Below, piece by piece: positions 36,006 through 46,020 of a stretch of 64,000 nucleotides of DNA. How positions within the stretch are numbered: the first letter of the stretch is position 1; each line of letters starts with the position of its first letter. The notes under the pieces are model-generated. The model was not told the DNA's origin. It did no database searches and was given only the letters and a program-made list of their open reading frames with translations. The stretch covers positions 1-64,000 of the forward strand of contig NZ_BAEV01000002.1 in the NCBI RefSeq assembly GCF_000246895.1. The letters run 5' to 3'. The position numbers were made by a program, and so were the translations under genes. The stretch is from Clostridium arbusti SL206 (GTDB lineage: Bacteria > Bacillota > Clostridia > Clostridiales > Clostridiaceae).

Positions 36006-36797
36006 TTATACGTTAAGGTCTCGCCTTTTGTAAAAGAAATATGTTGAAACAGAAAAAGCAGCAACAAGTAGAAGCGAGAGTATAACTATAGCAAGGCTTA
36101 GACCGTTACCCTCTACCAAACTTTTATAGTTGAAATATTTAAAAGGTGAAAGCAGGTTAAGTCCATTCAGACTATCTGTCAAATCTGTTATTTTAGATAT
36201 GACAAAAGATACTAGAAGTATCCCTACAGAAAGTGACCCCGAGGCTTTAGGCTTTCTCATAAATGCCGCCAGCGCCGCTCCGATGGACAGAAATATGAGT
36301 TGTACGATGAACATACTCAAAATAAACATCCCTATCTCACTGGAAATATCGTTTCCCTTATTATAAGCGTCAACCATAGCCAGCGATGAAACAAGCGTGA
36401 CAATATTTAATATAATTATATTAACAAGGGCGGCAAGTAGTTTTGAAGTAATTATAGTGGTTCGTGATACTGGTTTAATTATCAAAAATTCGGTGGTCTT
36501 GTCGCGTTCCTCTTTTGCGATGATACCTGCTCCAAGCAATACAGCGTGAATAGCAGCTGTAAGCTCAATGTAAAGAAATAACATTGCGAAATAACCAGCC
36601 ATAGTAGCCACATCAAATGAACCCATTCCCAGTAGTGCTCTAATGGAATAGGGCATTTGCTGAAAAATTTCATTGTTCTGTCCTGAAGAATAAGCCGTAT
36701 ACTTGCCCATTCCACTCAAAATCAGCAAAAACATGCAGACACTCCATATAATCAAGGCTTTCCTGTTAGACTTTAGTTCCCTTAAGAAAATATTCAT
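36006..36797 (-). CDS. ABC-2 type permease of TetR-linked exporter (second)
   Basis: 263-residue permease with six predicted helices, opening NIFLRELKSNRKALIIWS. The EERDKTTEFLIIKPVSRTTII loop is shared with the permease at 36835, so the two are paralogues. Last gene of a TetR-ATPase-permease-permease operon. The DNA here has clearly more G and C than the window average and codons such as GCC and CTG are more common, which suggests transfer from a different genome. Substrate unknown. Confidence 0.85.
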   Translation of the reverse strand: MNIFLRELKSNRKALIIWSVCMFLLILSGMGKYTAYSSGQNNEIFQQMPYSIRALLGMGSFDVATMAGYFAMLFLYIELTAAIHAVLLGAGIIAKEERDKTTEFLIIKPVSRTTIITSKLLAALVNIIILNIVTLVSSLAMVDAYNKGNDISSEIGMFILSMFIVQLIFLSIGAALAAFMRKPKASGSLSVGILLVSFVISKITDLTDSLNGLNLLSPFKYFNYKSLVEGNGLSLAIVILSLLLVAAFSVSTYFFYKRRDLNV

Positions 36798-36834
36798 AAT
36801 TAAAACCCCCTTTTAATCCAAACCCATTAGCAGA

Positions 36835-37635
36835 TCAGCTCACGGCATGGATATCCTTTTTCGTATAAATGATATAACTTGCAACAATAGCAGCTATAAC
36901 AATGACTGCTCCAGCTATGAGATAGCTCACCTCATAGCTGGCATTTTTAATGATGTAGGTTATATCGAAGTATTTAAAGGGAGAGATAAAACGTGCCCCG
37001 TCACTTTTGCCGGTGGCAATAAGTGCCCCTATAATATAAAACCCGAATACAACGCCTAGAGAGATCGGTAATACAGATTTAAGCTTTGTAAAGAATACCG
37101 AAACAAACACTCCTATTGCCAGGAAAATAAGTTGGATAAACAGTAGGGTAAGGCTGATCATAAAGAACAACTTGTTGTTATAATCCGATGTTTTAACAAT
37201 ATTTGCAACCATAGAAGCCCCAGCATAATAGATCACATTGGTTACCAAAAGCATGGTTAGTGCAGCTAGAAGCTTTGAGCTTACTATGGCAGCACGTGAA
37301 ACAGGCTTAACTAGTAGAAAATCTGCCGTCCTTTCCCTAGACTCTTTTGAAAGGATTGAAACACCGATATTCATTGCTTGGATGGCTCCACAGAGCGTAA
37401 TAAAACTAAATACCATGGAATAAAACCCCAGGATAGAAGTAATATTGTCAAGTGAAATACCCAGCATCGCCCGGACAGACGCAGGGTATGCACCTAGTAG
37501 CTTTTTAAAATCTGCCGCATCCTTTGCAAGGCTTGTATAGAGAGAAAAATAAATTATAACCAACGCTATCATGGCACATATCCACATAATTGTAGATTTT
37601 TTTAGAGACTTAAGCTCGTGCAGATACATATTCAT
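36835..37635 (-). CDS. ABC-2 type permease of TetR-linked exporter (first)
   Basis: About 266 residues, six helices, starting NMYLHELKSLKKSTIMW. I place the start at the ATG 37635, which has GGAGG 9 bases upstream and overlaps the ATPase stop codon; in-frame sequence further upstream lies inside the ATPase gene. The loop SRERTADFLLVKPVSRAAIV is the hallmark shared with its partner. Together with the ATPase this forms an efflux pump. Local GC reaches about 50% in some 60-base lines (for example 37441-37500), far above the neighbourhood. Confidence 0.86.
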   Translation of the reverse strand: MNMYLHELKSLKKSTIMWICAMIALVIIYFSLYTSLAKDAADFKKLLGAYPASVRAMLGISLDNITSILGFYSMVFSFITLCGAIQAMNIGVSILSKESRERTADFLLVKPVSRAAIVSSKLLAALTMLLVTNVIYYAGASMVANIVKTSDYNNKLFFMISLTLLFIQLIFLAIGVFVSVFFTKLKSVLPISLGVVFGFYIIGALIATGKSDGARFISPFKYFDITYIIKNASYEVSYLIAGAVIVIAAIVASYIIYTKKDIHAVS

Positions 37636-37639
37636 ACCC

Positions 37640-38521
37640 TTAGTCCTCCTTTGCATAGTAATGCATGAAGATCTCCTCAAGATCAGGCTCTTCAATTGAT
37701 ATATTGTTAAGTTCAATATCAGCAATCTTTTTCATAACTGGGTTAACATTGCCTTTAAATATAAATTTAGCACTATTTCCCTCAATCTCAAGACTACTCA
37801 CCCCACTGATATTGAAATATTCCTTGGGAATACCAGATTTTGCATCTATACTAATTCTTTTATAATTGTTCTCCTGCAGTGTGCTCATCTTTTCAAGTTT
37901 GATGATTCTGCCCTCTTTGATGAATGCAACACGGCTGCACATACGCTGTACCTCACTGAGGATATGTGATGAAAAAAACACTGTAGCGCCCTTTTTGCTT
38001 TCCTGCTCTATTAGCTCAAAAAACTTCTGCTGCATCAATGGGTCAAGTCCACTTGTCGGCTCATCCAATATTATTAGTTTTGGTTCATGGAGCAGCCCCT
38101 GAACAATACCGACCTTCTTTTTGTTCCCGAAGGAAAGGTCATCTATCTTCTTTTTAAGATCCAGATTCATAATCTCCGCAAGCTCATTGATTCGTTTAGT
38201 ACAGTCCTTTTTGTAGAAGCTGGCAGAATATTTGAGCAGATCAATCACCTTCATATTATCGTAGTAAAACACCTCAGATGGCAAGTAACCAACCTCTTTT
38301 TTTACCTCAGGGTGCTCGATGCAACTCTTTCCAAAAATGGTTGCACTGCCTTCTCCGGGATAGATGAGACCCAGCAGTGTTCGTATGGTAGTTGATTTTC
38401 CAGCTCCGTTGGGCCCAATGAAGCCAAAAATTTCGCCTTGCTCAACATTTAAATTTACATCCAAAATTCCTCTGGACTTACCATAATTCTTGGTAAGATT
38501 TTTGATTTCGATAACACTCAT
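37640..38521 (-). CDS. ABC exporter ATPase of TetR-linked exporter
   Basis: 293-residue ATP-binding protein: Walker A GPNGAGKST near residue 38, signature LSFGNKKKVGIVQGL, Walker B LIILDEPTSGLDP, switch His in SSHILSEV. The C-terminal extension is of the BcrA/DrrA drug-export type. Of two ATGs, the one at 38521 has GGGGG at proper spacing. It follows the TetR gene by 19 bases, as one operon. In such cassettes TetR senses the exported compound. Confidence 0.9.
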   Translation of the reverse strand: MSVIEIKNLTKNYGKSRGILDVNLNVEQGEIFGFIGPNGAGKSTTIRTLLGLIYPGEGSATIFGKSCIEHPEVKKEVGYLPSEVFYYDNMKVIDLLKYSASFYKKDCTKRINELAEIMNLDLKKKIDDLSFGNKKKVGIVQGLLHEPKLIILDEPTSGLDPLMQQKFFELIEQESKKGATVFFSSHILSEVQRMCSRVAFIKEGRIIKLEKMSTLQENNYKRISIDAKSGIPKEYFNISGVSSLEIEGNSAKFIFKGNVNPVMKKIADIELNNISIEEPDLEEIFMHYYAKED

Positions 38522-38540
38522 TAACATTACCCCCTAAATT

Positions 38541-39170
38541 TTATTTATAAAAAGCGCTTTTCAGCAACTCTATATATAGGTCAAATTCCTCTACCAATGC
38601 ATTGGTATCAATATTGGATTTGTAAGAGGGATCACGTTTTATATGATCCAACTCACGGTTGCCGAAACCCTGTGCAACCCAGAATATAATTTCCGAAACG
38701 CGCTTTATATCCATTCCATCTTTAAGTACCGAAGTATCGATATTATTAAAGAGCCTTTTATAGCCTTCTTCTGAAATTATTTTCATTCGCTTCTCAAGTT
38801 CCTGCTTTATTTCCATGCTGTCCTCTACGGCTGAGGCTATAATAAAGTCATATAGCATAGGATACTTTTGAATGAGTTCGATCTTTAGGATCACAATCCC
38901 CCTCCACCTTTTTATGATATCAGCTTCCTCATAATTTACTTTATTGTAAAATTCATTTAAAAATATATCTTCGGAATAGTCATAGAGAAACAGGAACAAG
39001 TTTTTTTTATTGTTAAAATAGTGAAAAAGCAATCCCTTGGAGATATTAGCTTTTTTGACGATTTCATTTGTGGAAGCGTTTCTATAACCCCTTTGAGCAA
39101 ATTCCTCCAATGCTGCGTTGATAATACGTTCTCGTTTCTCAGGCTCAAGGTTCATAAACTTGGAAATCAA
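38541..39170 (-). CDS. TetR family transcriptional repressor
   Basis: 209-residue regulator. The N-terminal helix-turn-helix is complete: RIINAALEEFAQRGYRNAST, NEIVKKANISKGLLFHYF and NNKKNLFLFLYDYS. The rest is a ligand-binding helical domain. Translation begins at a TTG with AGGAGG 8 bases upstream. It leads the export operon and should repress the promoter at 39197-39246, whose two palindromes are well placed for TetR dimers. An inducing drug or lipid is likely but not identifiable. Confidence 0.9.
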   Translation of the reverse strand: MISKFMNLEPEKRERIINAALEEFAQRGYRNASTNEIVKKANISKGLLFHYFNNKKNLFLFLYDYSEDIFLNEFYNKVNYEEADIIKRWRGIVILKIELIQKYPMLYDFIIASAVEDSMEIKQELEKRMKIISEEGYKRLFNNIDTSVLKDGMDIKRVSEIIFWVAQGFGNRELDHIKRDPSYKSNIDTNALVEEFDLYIELLKSAFYK

Positions 39171-39196
39171 GTTATCTACCTCCTTATTCTAAGTAA

Positions 39197-39246
39197 TGAC
39201 CGTATCGGTCAATGAAATTATAACGCCATTGACCACACAAGTCAAT
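39197..39246 (-). promoter_or_regulatory. TetR-controlled promoter with two operators
   Basis: Minus-strand promoter with -35 TTGACT (39240-39245) and -10 TATAAT (39217-39222) at 17 bases. Palindrome 1, TGACCGTATCGGTCA (39197-39211), lies just past the -10. Palindrome 2, ATTGAC-N7-GTCAAT (39228-39246), overlaps the -35. The centres are 33 bp apart, three helical turns. Confidence 0.85.
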
Positions 39247-39364
39247 ATTTAATATAACTTTTTCTTTTTTTACTTATTATCTGATTTAATTGCTCTTTTA
39301 GGAATTTATTTTTTGTTTTAAATCAACCCTTGGATTAGCTATTACGTAAGATTATATAACAAAA

Positions 39365-39388
39365 AACAGAAGCAGTTATACTTCTGTT
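39365..39388 (-). terminator. Terminator of the sbcDC operon
   Basis: AACAGAAG and CTTCTGTT pair with a loop of 8 bases and TTTTTT follows on the minus strand, 22 bases after the sbcC stop. Confidence 0.75.
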
Positions 39389-39409
39389 TGATGATAGATC
39401 TACTCTATA

Positions 39410-42400
39410 CTAGCTTCTCTCTATCCTAACCTTACTACCACCAAATCCTGCCTCTGCAGCCGTTACTATAAGCTTTACTGGTACTCTATTCTTTATTGAT
39501 TCAACATGACTTATTATACCTATTGAAAGTCTGTCATTGTGAATTTTCTCTAAGGAATCCATAACAACCTCTAGAAGGTTATCATCAAGAGTTCCAAAAC
39601 CTTCATCTAGAAAAAATAATTCTAAAGGTGCTGTACCTTTCAATTGTATCTGAGCTGATAGTGCCAAAGCTAAAGCTAGTGACGCTACGAAGGTCTCTCC
39701 TCCTGATAAGGTAGATGCATCTCTCTGTGCTCCCCCATTTTTATAATCTCTTATAAGAAATTTACCATTGTCATCAACCTCTAACCCATAATTTCCTGCA
39801 GTAATATCTTTTAGCCATTTACAAGCTTCAATAGATATATATTTAAGTTGATTTGCTGCAACAAATTCAACAAATTTTTTCCCTTTGAATAATTTGTCAA
39901 GGTCATCTAAAAGACTTAATTTATGATCTAGTTCTCCTTTGTCTTTTAAAAGCTTCTGCTTTTCTAAAAGACTCTCACCTATAGATTTAACCTCTGTTTC
40001 CAGTTTTATTTTATTTTCTTCTAAATTTCTTAAGGTTTCATCTTTATTATTTTTTACATTTTGTATTTCAATCCACTGTTCTTCTGACAAACTTCTATTA
40101 TCAATTTTCTTTTTAAGACTTTCTATAGTACCCATAATCTTAGCACGGAGATTCTTATACTCCTCTATTTGTAGTTTCAGCTTATGAATTTCTTCTTTAA
40201 CCATAAAGTTGCCCTTAGCATTATCTATACTCTTAATACCTTCTTCGCTTAAAGCATTTTCAAGATTTTCTTTATCCTTTATAACTCTTTCCTTTAAACT
40301 AGATAATTCACTTTTAGTGGCAATTATATCACTATTACATTGGTTATACTGAATTTCTATTTTATTTTTATCCTTTTCTAATTTTTCATATTCTTCCTTT
40401 ATTAATCTTATGGAATCACATATTTTTGCACGAAGTCCCTCTAGATCATCTATATTTCCAACTTTATTTTTTATAGATTTTTCTTTTTCTTCTATATTTT
40501 TATTTTTTTCAATAAGAGTAGTTCTTTTCTCTCTAAAATCTTCCCTTAGACTTCCTAATTCTTTACCTAAATTTTCTTTTATCAATAACCAACTATCAAG
40601 TTTGTTTCTTAAATCTTTTATTTCTTTCTGTAAAATAGTCTTTTCCTTTTCCTTTTGAGAAATCTCATCCCTTTTCCCTTTAAAGTCTTCAACTTTTAGA
40701 TCTACTTTTAATACTGATAGTTGTTTATTAGCTTTTCCAAATTGTTCATCTAATTCTTTTAAATCTTCTTCTACTTTTTTTAACTGCTGCTGATTTTCAA
40801 TTAATCTTGTATTTTCTCTACTGTATTCAACCTCTAAACTACTCTTCTCTTCACCTAAAGATTTACTTTTCTTATCTAAATCTATCTTTTTAGCATTAAA
40901 TATACCTACATTATGCTTTAAGACATCAAATTTATTTTTAAGCTCTTCCACTGAATCACTTTTAAATTTTTCACCCAATTCATGAATTTTTAATTGATTT
41001 TCTTCTACATTTTTCTTTTCACCTTTAATATTAGTTTGTGCCTTTATTATTTCTTCTGTTAATACTGTGTATTTTTTCTCTTTACTGCTTAAATCTACTT
41101 TTAACTGATCTATATTATTGGATTCCAGTACTGTAATATTTTCTATAAAATGATGTTTGGATCCGCATACAGGACAAGCTTCTCCTTCTAACAATGCCTT
41201 TCTTAAGGTATGAGCTATATTTTCAGTTTCAATTTTCTTTATAGAATCCTTTAGTTCACTAATTTCTAATTCCGCTGAAACTTTATCCTTCTCTTTATTA
41301 TCCATCTGTTTTTTTAAAGCTTCAATATTTGTGTTACTCTTATGTAAATCAGCATTATAGTCCTTATATTTACTCCATTTGTCTCTTAAAATGGATAACT
41401 TTTCTTGAAAATTTAATAGTGTATTTTCATCTCCAGGACAATTTTCTACAAGCTGCTTAAATTCTTCATTATACTTAATCAATAGATTTTTACTTTCTTT
41501 AAGTTTTTCTAATAAATTTTCACTTTTAATCTTAGCTTTTTCAATATTTGATAATATATTTTCTTTACTTACTAATAAATTATATTTCTGCTTTGATAAA
41601 TTCTCACAAGTATTTGAAATTACTATACCATCATTAACTTTTTTCTTATATTCTTCAGGTACTATCAAATCTTCTACTCTATTTTCCTTTGCAATAATAC
41701 TATCATTAAGATTTTTAAGATTTTTTTCGTTCTTCTCTATTTCTGAATTTATACTTTTCCCATTTCTTTCTATTTCATCAATATTATCTTTTAATGAGAC
41801 CGTTTCCTTCTCTAAATCATTTACTAATTTTTTTTCCTCTATTGCGTCTATAACCTTCTGCTGTTTTATAGTTAATTCAGGTAGTTCGTTTTCCTTCTTG
41901 CCTTTAGCTACTTCTAATAAAGATTCTAATTTTACTTTGTTTTCCTTTATAATTTCTGATTTACTATTTAAATCAGAAAGCTTATTTGTTATATCACCAG
42001 TTTGCTTTAACGTAGTTTCATAACTATCAACGTAGGGCTTCACCTTTAAAGCACTTTCAGCCAAAGTAACTTTTCTTTCACTTTCATTTATTTCGTCTGC
42101 TTTTTCTTTAAGTTTATTATCTCTATCTAATTGCTCCTTTAATTCATTTTGAAGATTCCATAGTTCCTTACCCTTACTAAACTTTTCTTCATAGAGCTTC
42201 AATTCCATTTGGAATTTATCACATTGCTGTTTTGTTTCCATGAGAACTTTTGTCTTTTCCTTTAGTGCTTCATCACTGATATGTTCATATCCCTTTAATT
42301 CTCCCTCCAGTATGCTTGCTTTTTCCTTTTCCGCTCTAATCTTGCTATTTAACTTAATAGAAAGGTTATCTCCATATTTTTGAAGGCTAAATAATCTCTC

Positions 42401-42904
42401 CAGCATATTTCTTCTATCTTTTCCTTCTAACTTTAGAAATTCACTAAATTTTCCCTGAGGCAGCACCACAGTTCTTGTAAAATCCTCTAGCCTTAATCCG
42501 ATTATTTCTTCACATTTTCCTGTTACAGTTTTAGCTCCTTCTTCTAAAATCACTTCATTTTCATCAGTTATATCTATTATCTTTGCAGACCTAGTTCTCA
42601 CACTTCCTGTTTTACGTTCTCTTCTAAATTCTCTATCTACCCTATATCTTTTTATTTCTCTTGCAGAAATTTGAAACTCAAAACTCACATTTAAGCTATC
42701 ACAATTGGTATTCATATAATTTGAACTTTTCCTTGCCACTTCTCCATACAATGCTAAAGTAATACCATCAAGTATGGTAGATTTACCGCTTCCCGTTGGA
42801 CCAAATATACCAAATAGACCTTTATCGGTTAACTTTTCAAAGTCAACACTCTGACTCTCTATAAAACTATTTAACCCTTTTATCTTAAGTTTAATTGGTC
42901 TCAT
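39410..42904 (-). CDS. sbcC: Exonuclease subunit SbcC (Rad50-like)
   Basis: SMC-like ATPase of about 1164 residues that works with SbcD to process hairpins and blocked DNA ends. Walker A GPTGSGKS near residue 37, long Lys/Glu coiled coils, zinc hook CPVCG near residue 577, then signature TLSGGETFVASLALALALS and Walker B LELFFLDEGFGTLD. I prefer the second ATG (42904) at 9 bases from AAGGAG; it overlaps sbcD by 14 bases. Its 3' end has a diverged partial copy at 35797-35859. Confidence 0.95.
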   Translation of the reverse strand: MRPIKLKIKGLNSFIESQSVDFEKLTDKGLFGIFGPTGSGKSTILDGITLALYGEVARKSSNYMNTNCDSLNVSFEFQISAREIKRYRVDREFRRERKTGSVRTRSAKIIDITDENEVILEEGAKTVTGKCEEIIGLRLEDFTRTVVLPQGKFSEFLKLEGKDRRNMLERLFSLQKYGDNLSIKLNSKIRAEKEKASILEGELKGYEHISDEALKEKTKVLMETKQQCDKFQMELKLYEEKFSKGKELWNLQNELKEQLDRDNKLKEKADEINESERKVTLAESALKVKPYVDSYETTLKQTGDITNKLSDLNSKSEIIKENKVKLESLLEVAKGKKENELPELTIKQQKVIDAIEEKKLVNDLEKETVSLKDNIDEIERNGKSINSEIEKNEKNLKNLNDSIIAKENRVEDLIVPEEYKKKVNDGIVISNTCENLSKQKYNLLVSKENILSNIEKAKIKSENLLEKLKESKNLLIKYNEEFKQLVENCPGDENTLLNFQEKLSILRDKWSKYKDYNADLHKSNTNIEALKKQMDNKEKDKVSAELEISELKDSIKKIETENIAHTLRKALLEGEACPVCGSKHHFIENITVLESNNIDQLKVDLSSKEKKYTVLTEEIIKAQTNIKGEKKNVEENQLKIHELGEKFKSDSVEELKNKFDVLKHNVGIFNAKKIDLDKKSKSLGEEKSSLEVEYSRENTRLIENQQQLKKVEEDLKELDEQFGKANKQLSVLKVDLKVEDFKGKRDEISQKEKEKTILQKEIKDLRNKLDSWLLIKENLGKELGSLREDFREKRTTLIEKNKNIEEKEKSIKNKVGNIDDLEGLRAKICDSIRLIKEEYEKLEKDKNKIEIQYNQCNSDIIATKSELSSLKERVIKDKENLENALSEEGIKSIDNAKGNFMVKEEIHKLKLQIEEYKNLRAKIMGTIESLKKKIDNRSLSEEQWIEIQNVKNNKDETLRNLEENKIKLETEVKSIGESLLEKQKLLKDKGELDHKLSLLDDLDKLFKGKKFVEFVAANQLKYISIEACKWLKDITAGNYGLEVDDNGKFLIRDYKNGGAQRDASTLSGGETFVASLALALALSAQIQLKGTAPLELFFLDEGFGTLDDNLLEVVMDSLEKIHNDRLSIGIISHVESIKNRVPVKLIVTAAEAGFGGSKVRIERS

Positions 42905-44114
42905 CTTCATCTTCTCCTTCCCTTATAATAGATAATAATAAATCTACTACTTCTGGTTGTGGTTCAACTTCTCTTTCCTTAAAATAGAATTCTTTAAAAA
43001 TATCTTCAAAGGATTTTTCTGAAAAACTATTTATATCTACCTCTTCACTATTTTCTCCAACTATCTTAGGTACAATTTCCAAAATATCATTTTTGGCATT
43101 TTTCATTAGCTTTATTTCGTCTTCTCTTATATATCTGTCAGTTGTTATCTCAAGATAAACCCAACAATTCTTTTCTTTGTTTTCTTCACATATGTTAATT
43201 GCCTCTTCAATACTTTTACATTTCCACACCTCTATAGGCTTATAGAGCTTAAATTCCACTTCTTGAATATTGCAATCTTCACCTGCTTTTGCCTCTACGA
43301 TAAAACATTTTTTCTTAAAATTAATTTCCTTCTTATTATAATGTATTGGTGATCCCGCATATCTAGCTCTTCTATCTGTACCCGGTACTACCTGTGGTTT
43401 ATGAACATGCCCTAGGGCAATATACTGAGCATTTTTAGGAAAACAGCTTCCATCTACAATGAAACTTCCTCCAAGTTGGATGCTTCTCTCCGATCCCGCC
43501 TCTTCACTTCCCATAGCAAATAAATGTGATACTGCTATATTTATAGTATCCTCTCTGTAGTTTCTACTTAAAGTTTCAAATAAAGTCTTTATTCTGTCAC
43601 TATAGGATTTTAATCTTTCCTCTTCTTCGTCCATTGCTCCATATAGAACTTCATTTAATCTCTTTTCACTTGGATATGGCACTGTAAGAATCACAGATTT
43701 TTCACCATTTATTTCTAACTCAATAAAACCTTCTCCTGAATTAATAACTCTATGATTACCATATTCCCCTACCGGAACTACTGACTTAGGAGTACCCACC
43801 ATTATAATTCCATGATCCCTGGCTAAGGGGCCTGCTGCTACCAATCTATCCGGATTATCATGATTTCCTGATATAACTAAAGTTAATCTTTCACCATTAG
43901 CAGATAATTTCTTCAGTGTATTGTAAAACATTCTTTCAGCCCTAGCTGGTGGATTAGGGTTATCATAAATATCTCCTGCAATAATTATCAAATCAATGTT
44001 ATTATTTTTAACTATTTGAGCAAAGTCATTAAGAAATGCCTCCTGCTCGTCCATACGACTACAACCCTCTAAATTTTTACCTAAATGCCAGTCAGCTGTA
44101 TGTAAAATTCTCAT
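42891..44114 (-). CDS. sbcD: Exonuclease subunit SbcD (Mre11-like)
   Basis: 407-residue metallophosphoesterase nuclease. Metal site motifs appear in order: TADWHLGK, AGDIYDNPNP, SGNHDNPDR, and ALGHVHKPQ (near residue 235), followed by the capping domain. GGGG precedes the ATG at good spacing. It is translated together with sbcC (overlap). The complex degrades palindromic or protein-blocked ends, which limits long inverted repeats in the chromosome. Confidence 0.95.
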   Translation of the reverse strand: MRILHTADWHLGKNLEGCSRMDEQEAFLNDFAQIVKNNNIDLIIIAGDIYDNPNPPARAERMFYNTLKKLSANGERLTLVISGNHDNPDRLVAAGPLARDHGIIMVGTPKSVVPVGEYGNHRVINSGEGFIELEINGEKSVILTVPYPSEKRLNEVLYGAMDEEEERLKSYSDRIKTLFETLSRNYREDTINIAVSHLFAMGSEEAGSERSIQLGGSFIVDGSCFPKNAQYIALGHVHKPQVVPGTDRRARYAGSPIHYNKKEINFKKKCFIVEAKAGEDCNIQEVEFKLYKPIEVWKCKSIEEAINICEENKEKNCWVYLEITTDRYIREDEIKLMKNAKNDILEIVPKIVGENSEEVDINSFSEKSFEDIFKEFYFKEREVEPQPEVVDLLLSIIREGEDEDETN

Positions 44115-44301
44115 TTATTTCCCCTCCAAGCTGAATATTCATCTACAATAATTCCTACATTTTATTAATTCTATTCCTTTAATACTATTTTAACATCTTA
44201 ATAAATCTTATCAATTAATTTATGTACAATAATCCTAAACTTATCGTGGTATAAAAAACTCTCAGCAAGTAATATTCATTGATAGAAACTAAAAGAAATA
44301 A

Positions 44302-44342
44302 GAACGTACACAGCTTTTATTTTAAAAAATCTATGTACGTTC
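44302..44342 (-). terminator. Terminator of the ABC-F gene
   Basis: GAACGTACA and TGTACGTTC form an inverted repeat immediately after the ABC-F stop codon, with T-rich flanks. Confidence 0.7.
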
Positions 44343-44349
44343 CAATTTT

Positions 44350-46020
44350 TCATTTAATATTAAGATATTTTATTTTTAACTTCATCTTTAATTGCTTTAA
44401 CTCTTTTAATATTTTATAATATTCATTATCTAGCTCTTTAACATCATCCTTTTTAGCGGGAGCAGATAATTTGCCTATAACTTCTGAAAGACGATTTTCA
44501 AGTACAAGTATTTGTTTTTTAATCTCTTCTTCTCTATCAGTTACAGGATTATTCTTTTTCTCAATATATTCTTCATAACTTCCTTTTGAAGTTAAAATCT
44601 TGTGGTTTTCAATATATATAATATTATCTGCTAAAGAACTTATAAATCTTCTGTCATGAGAAACAAATATAATGCTTCCACCATAATCCTTTAATACTTC
44701 TTCCACAACCTCAAGGGAATCTACATCTAAATAGTTAGTTGGTTCATCTAGTATAAGTAAATTTATATCACTTAATATAAGTTTTGCAAAGCAAACTTTA
44801 ACCCGTTCTCCACCACTTAGAATCTTAACTTTTTTATGAACTTCTCTATCCTTAAATAAGAGTCTCCCTAGTATAATACGAATATAAGTTTCATCATAAA
44901 CACTGTCTATAGTGACATTTTCAAGTATACTTAGTTCATCATTTACAATGTCAAGTTCCTGACTATAATATCCTACTTTTAGTGCCTTAGATTTCTTAAT
45001 TGAACTTTCACTCTTCATAATCATCTTTATAAGAGTACTTTTACCACAGCCATTAGGTCCTATAATAGCATTTTTCGAGTTATTAAATATAGTAAATTCT
45101 GCATTTTCAAATATAGTTTTATTTTGAAAGGATTTATTAATATTATTACCCCATATGAGCACATTATTATAAAGCTTATTTCCATCCGGTACATCTAATT
45201 TTATCTTTTTTATCTCGCCAGGCTTTTGCTTTATGTCCATATGGTCCAATCTTTTCTCCATATTCTTTATGTTTCTATCAAGACTGGCCTTTGCTTTTTG
45301 ACCACCCATTTTATGAAGTCTTGCCTCAGAATTACCCATACGGGTAGGTGTCCTTTTTATAGAATTTTCTCTCCTTTTTACCTGTTCAACAGACTCTTTA
45401 ATCCTTCTTTTTTCTCTATTATATTGTTCATATTCAAAAGCTTCCCTGTTAAATTCCTGATTTTTCTGATCTTTATAATCACTGTAATTACCTTTATATT
45501 CTTTAATTTTACCCTTATTTAAATCAAATATGCTATTGCATAATTTATCCAAAAATTCTCTATCATGAGATACAATTATAAAGGCACCCTTGTATTCTTT
45601 AAATTTTTTTTCAAGGAATTCTACACCCTGAATATCTAAATTGCTAGTGGGCTCATCGCCAATTATCATAGGGCTATTGTCATAAAAGCCCTTAGCCAGC
45701 TTAAATCGGGTCTTTTCTCCACCGCTCAAATAATTATTCCATGTTGTATTAGCTCCAAAAGCTTTAGCTGCCTTACTATTTATGGTGCCCTGATCCTCTT
45801 TATCAAGCTGTTCTATTATACTAAAATCAACATATCTTTTAACAGAGCCCTCATATTCACTATCTATTCCAGCAAGTATATTTAGCAGTGTGGTTTTACC
45901 TTCACCATTGATACCCACCAGCCCAATTCGGTCTTCTGAATAAACTTTTAAATTTTTTATATTAAGTATAAGTCTATCCCTATAATATTTTTTAACATTT
46001 TTACATTCTAATAACAACAC
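44350..46020 (-). CDS. ABC-F ribosome-protection ATPase (antibiotic resistance type)
   Basis: 556-residue soluble protein with two ABC cassettes and no membrane segments. Cassette 1: GINGEGKTT, LSGGEKTR, IIGDEPTSNLD; cassette 2: GPNGCGKST, LSGGERVKVCFAK, LLILDEPTNYLD. The interdomain linker is long and basic (about residues 185-265), as in ARE-type proteins that reach toward the peptidyl-transferase centre and displace pleuromutilins, lincosamides or streptogramins. Likely close to CplR/Vml-type clostridial factors. Start GTG at 46020, whose AAGGAGGGG site is inside a terminator-like hairpin, so expression appears attenuated through the leader. Confidence 0.88.
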   Translation of the reverse strand: MLLLECKNVKKYYRDRLILNIKNLKVYSEDRIGLVGINGEGKTTLLNILAGIDSEYEGSVKRYVDFSIIEQLDKEDQGTINSKAAKAFGANTTWNNYLSGGEKTRFKLAKGFYDNSPMIIGDEPTSNLDIQGVEFLEKKFKEYKGAFIIVSHDREFLDKLCNSIFDLNKGKIKEYKGNYSDYKDQKNQEFNREAFEYEQYNREKRRIKESVEQVKRRENSIKRTPTRMGNSEARLHKMGGQKAKASLDRNIKNMEKRLDHMDIKQKPGEIKKIKLDVPDGNKLYNNVLIWGNNINKSFQNKTIFENAEFTIFNNSKNAIIGPNGCGKSTLIKMIMKSESSIKKSKALKVGYYSQELDIVNDELSILENVTIDSVYDETYIRIILGRLLFKDREVHKKVKILSGGERVKVCFAKLILSDINLLILDEPTNYLDVDSLEVVEEVLKDYGGSIIFVSHDRRFISSLADNIIYIENHKILTSKGSYEEYIEKKNNPVTDREEEIKKQILVLENRLSEVIGKLSAPAKKDDVKELDNEYYKILKELKQLKMKLKIKYLNIK

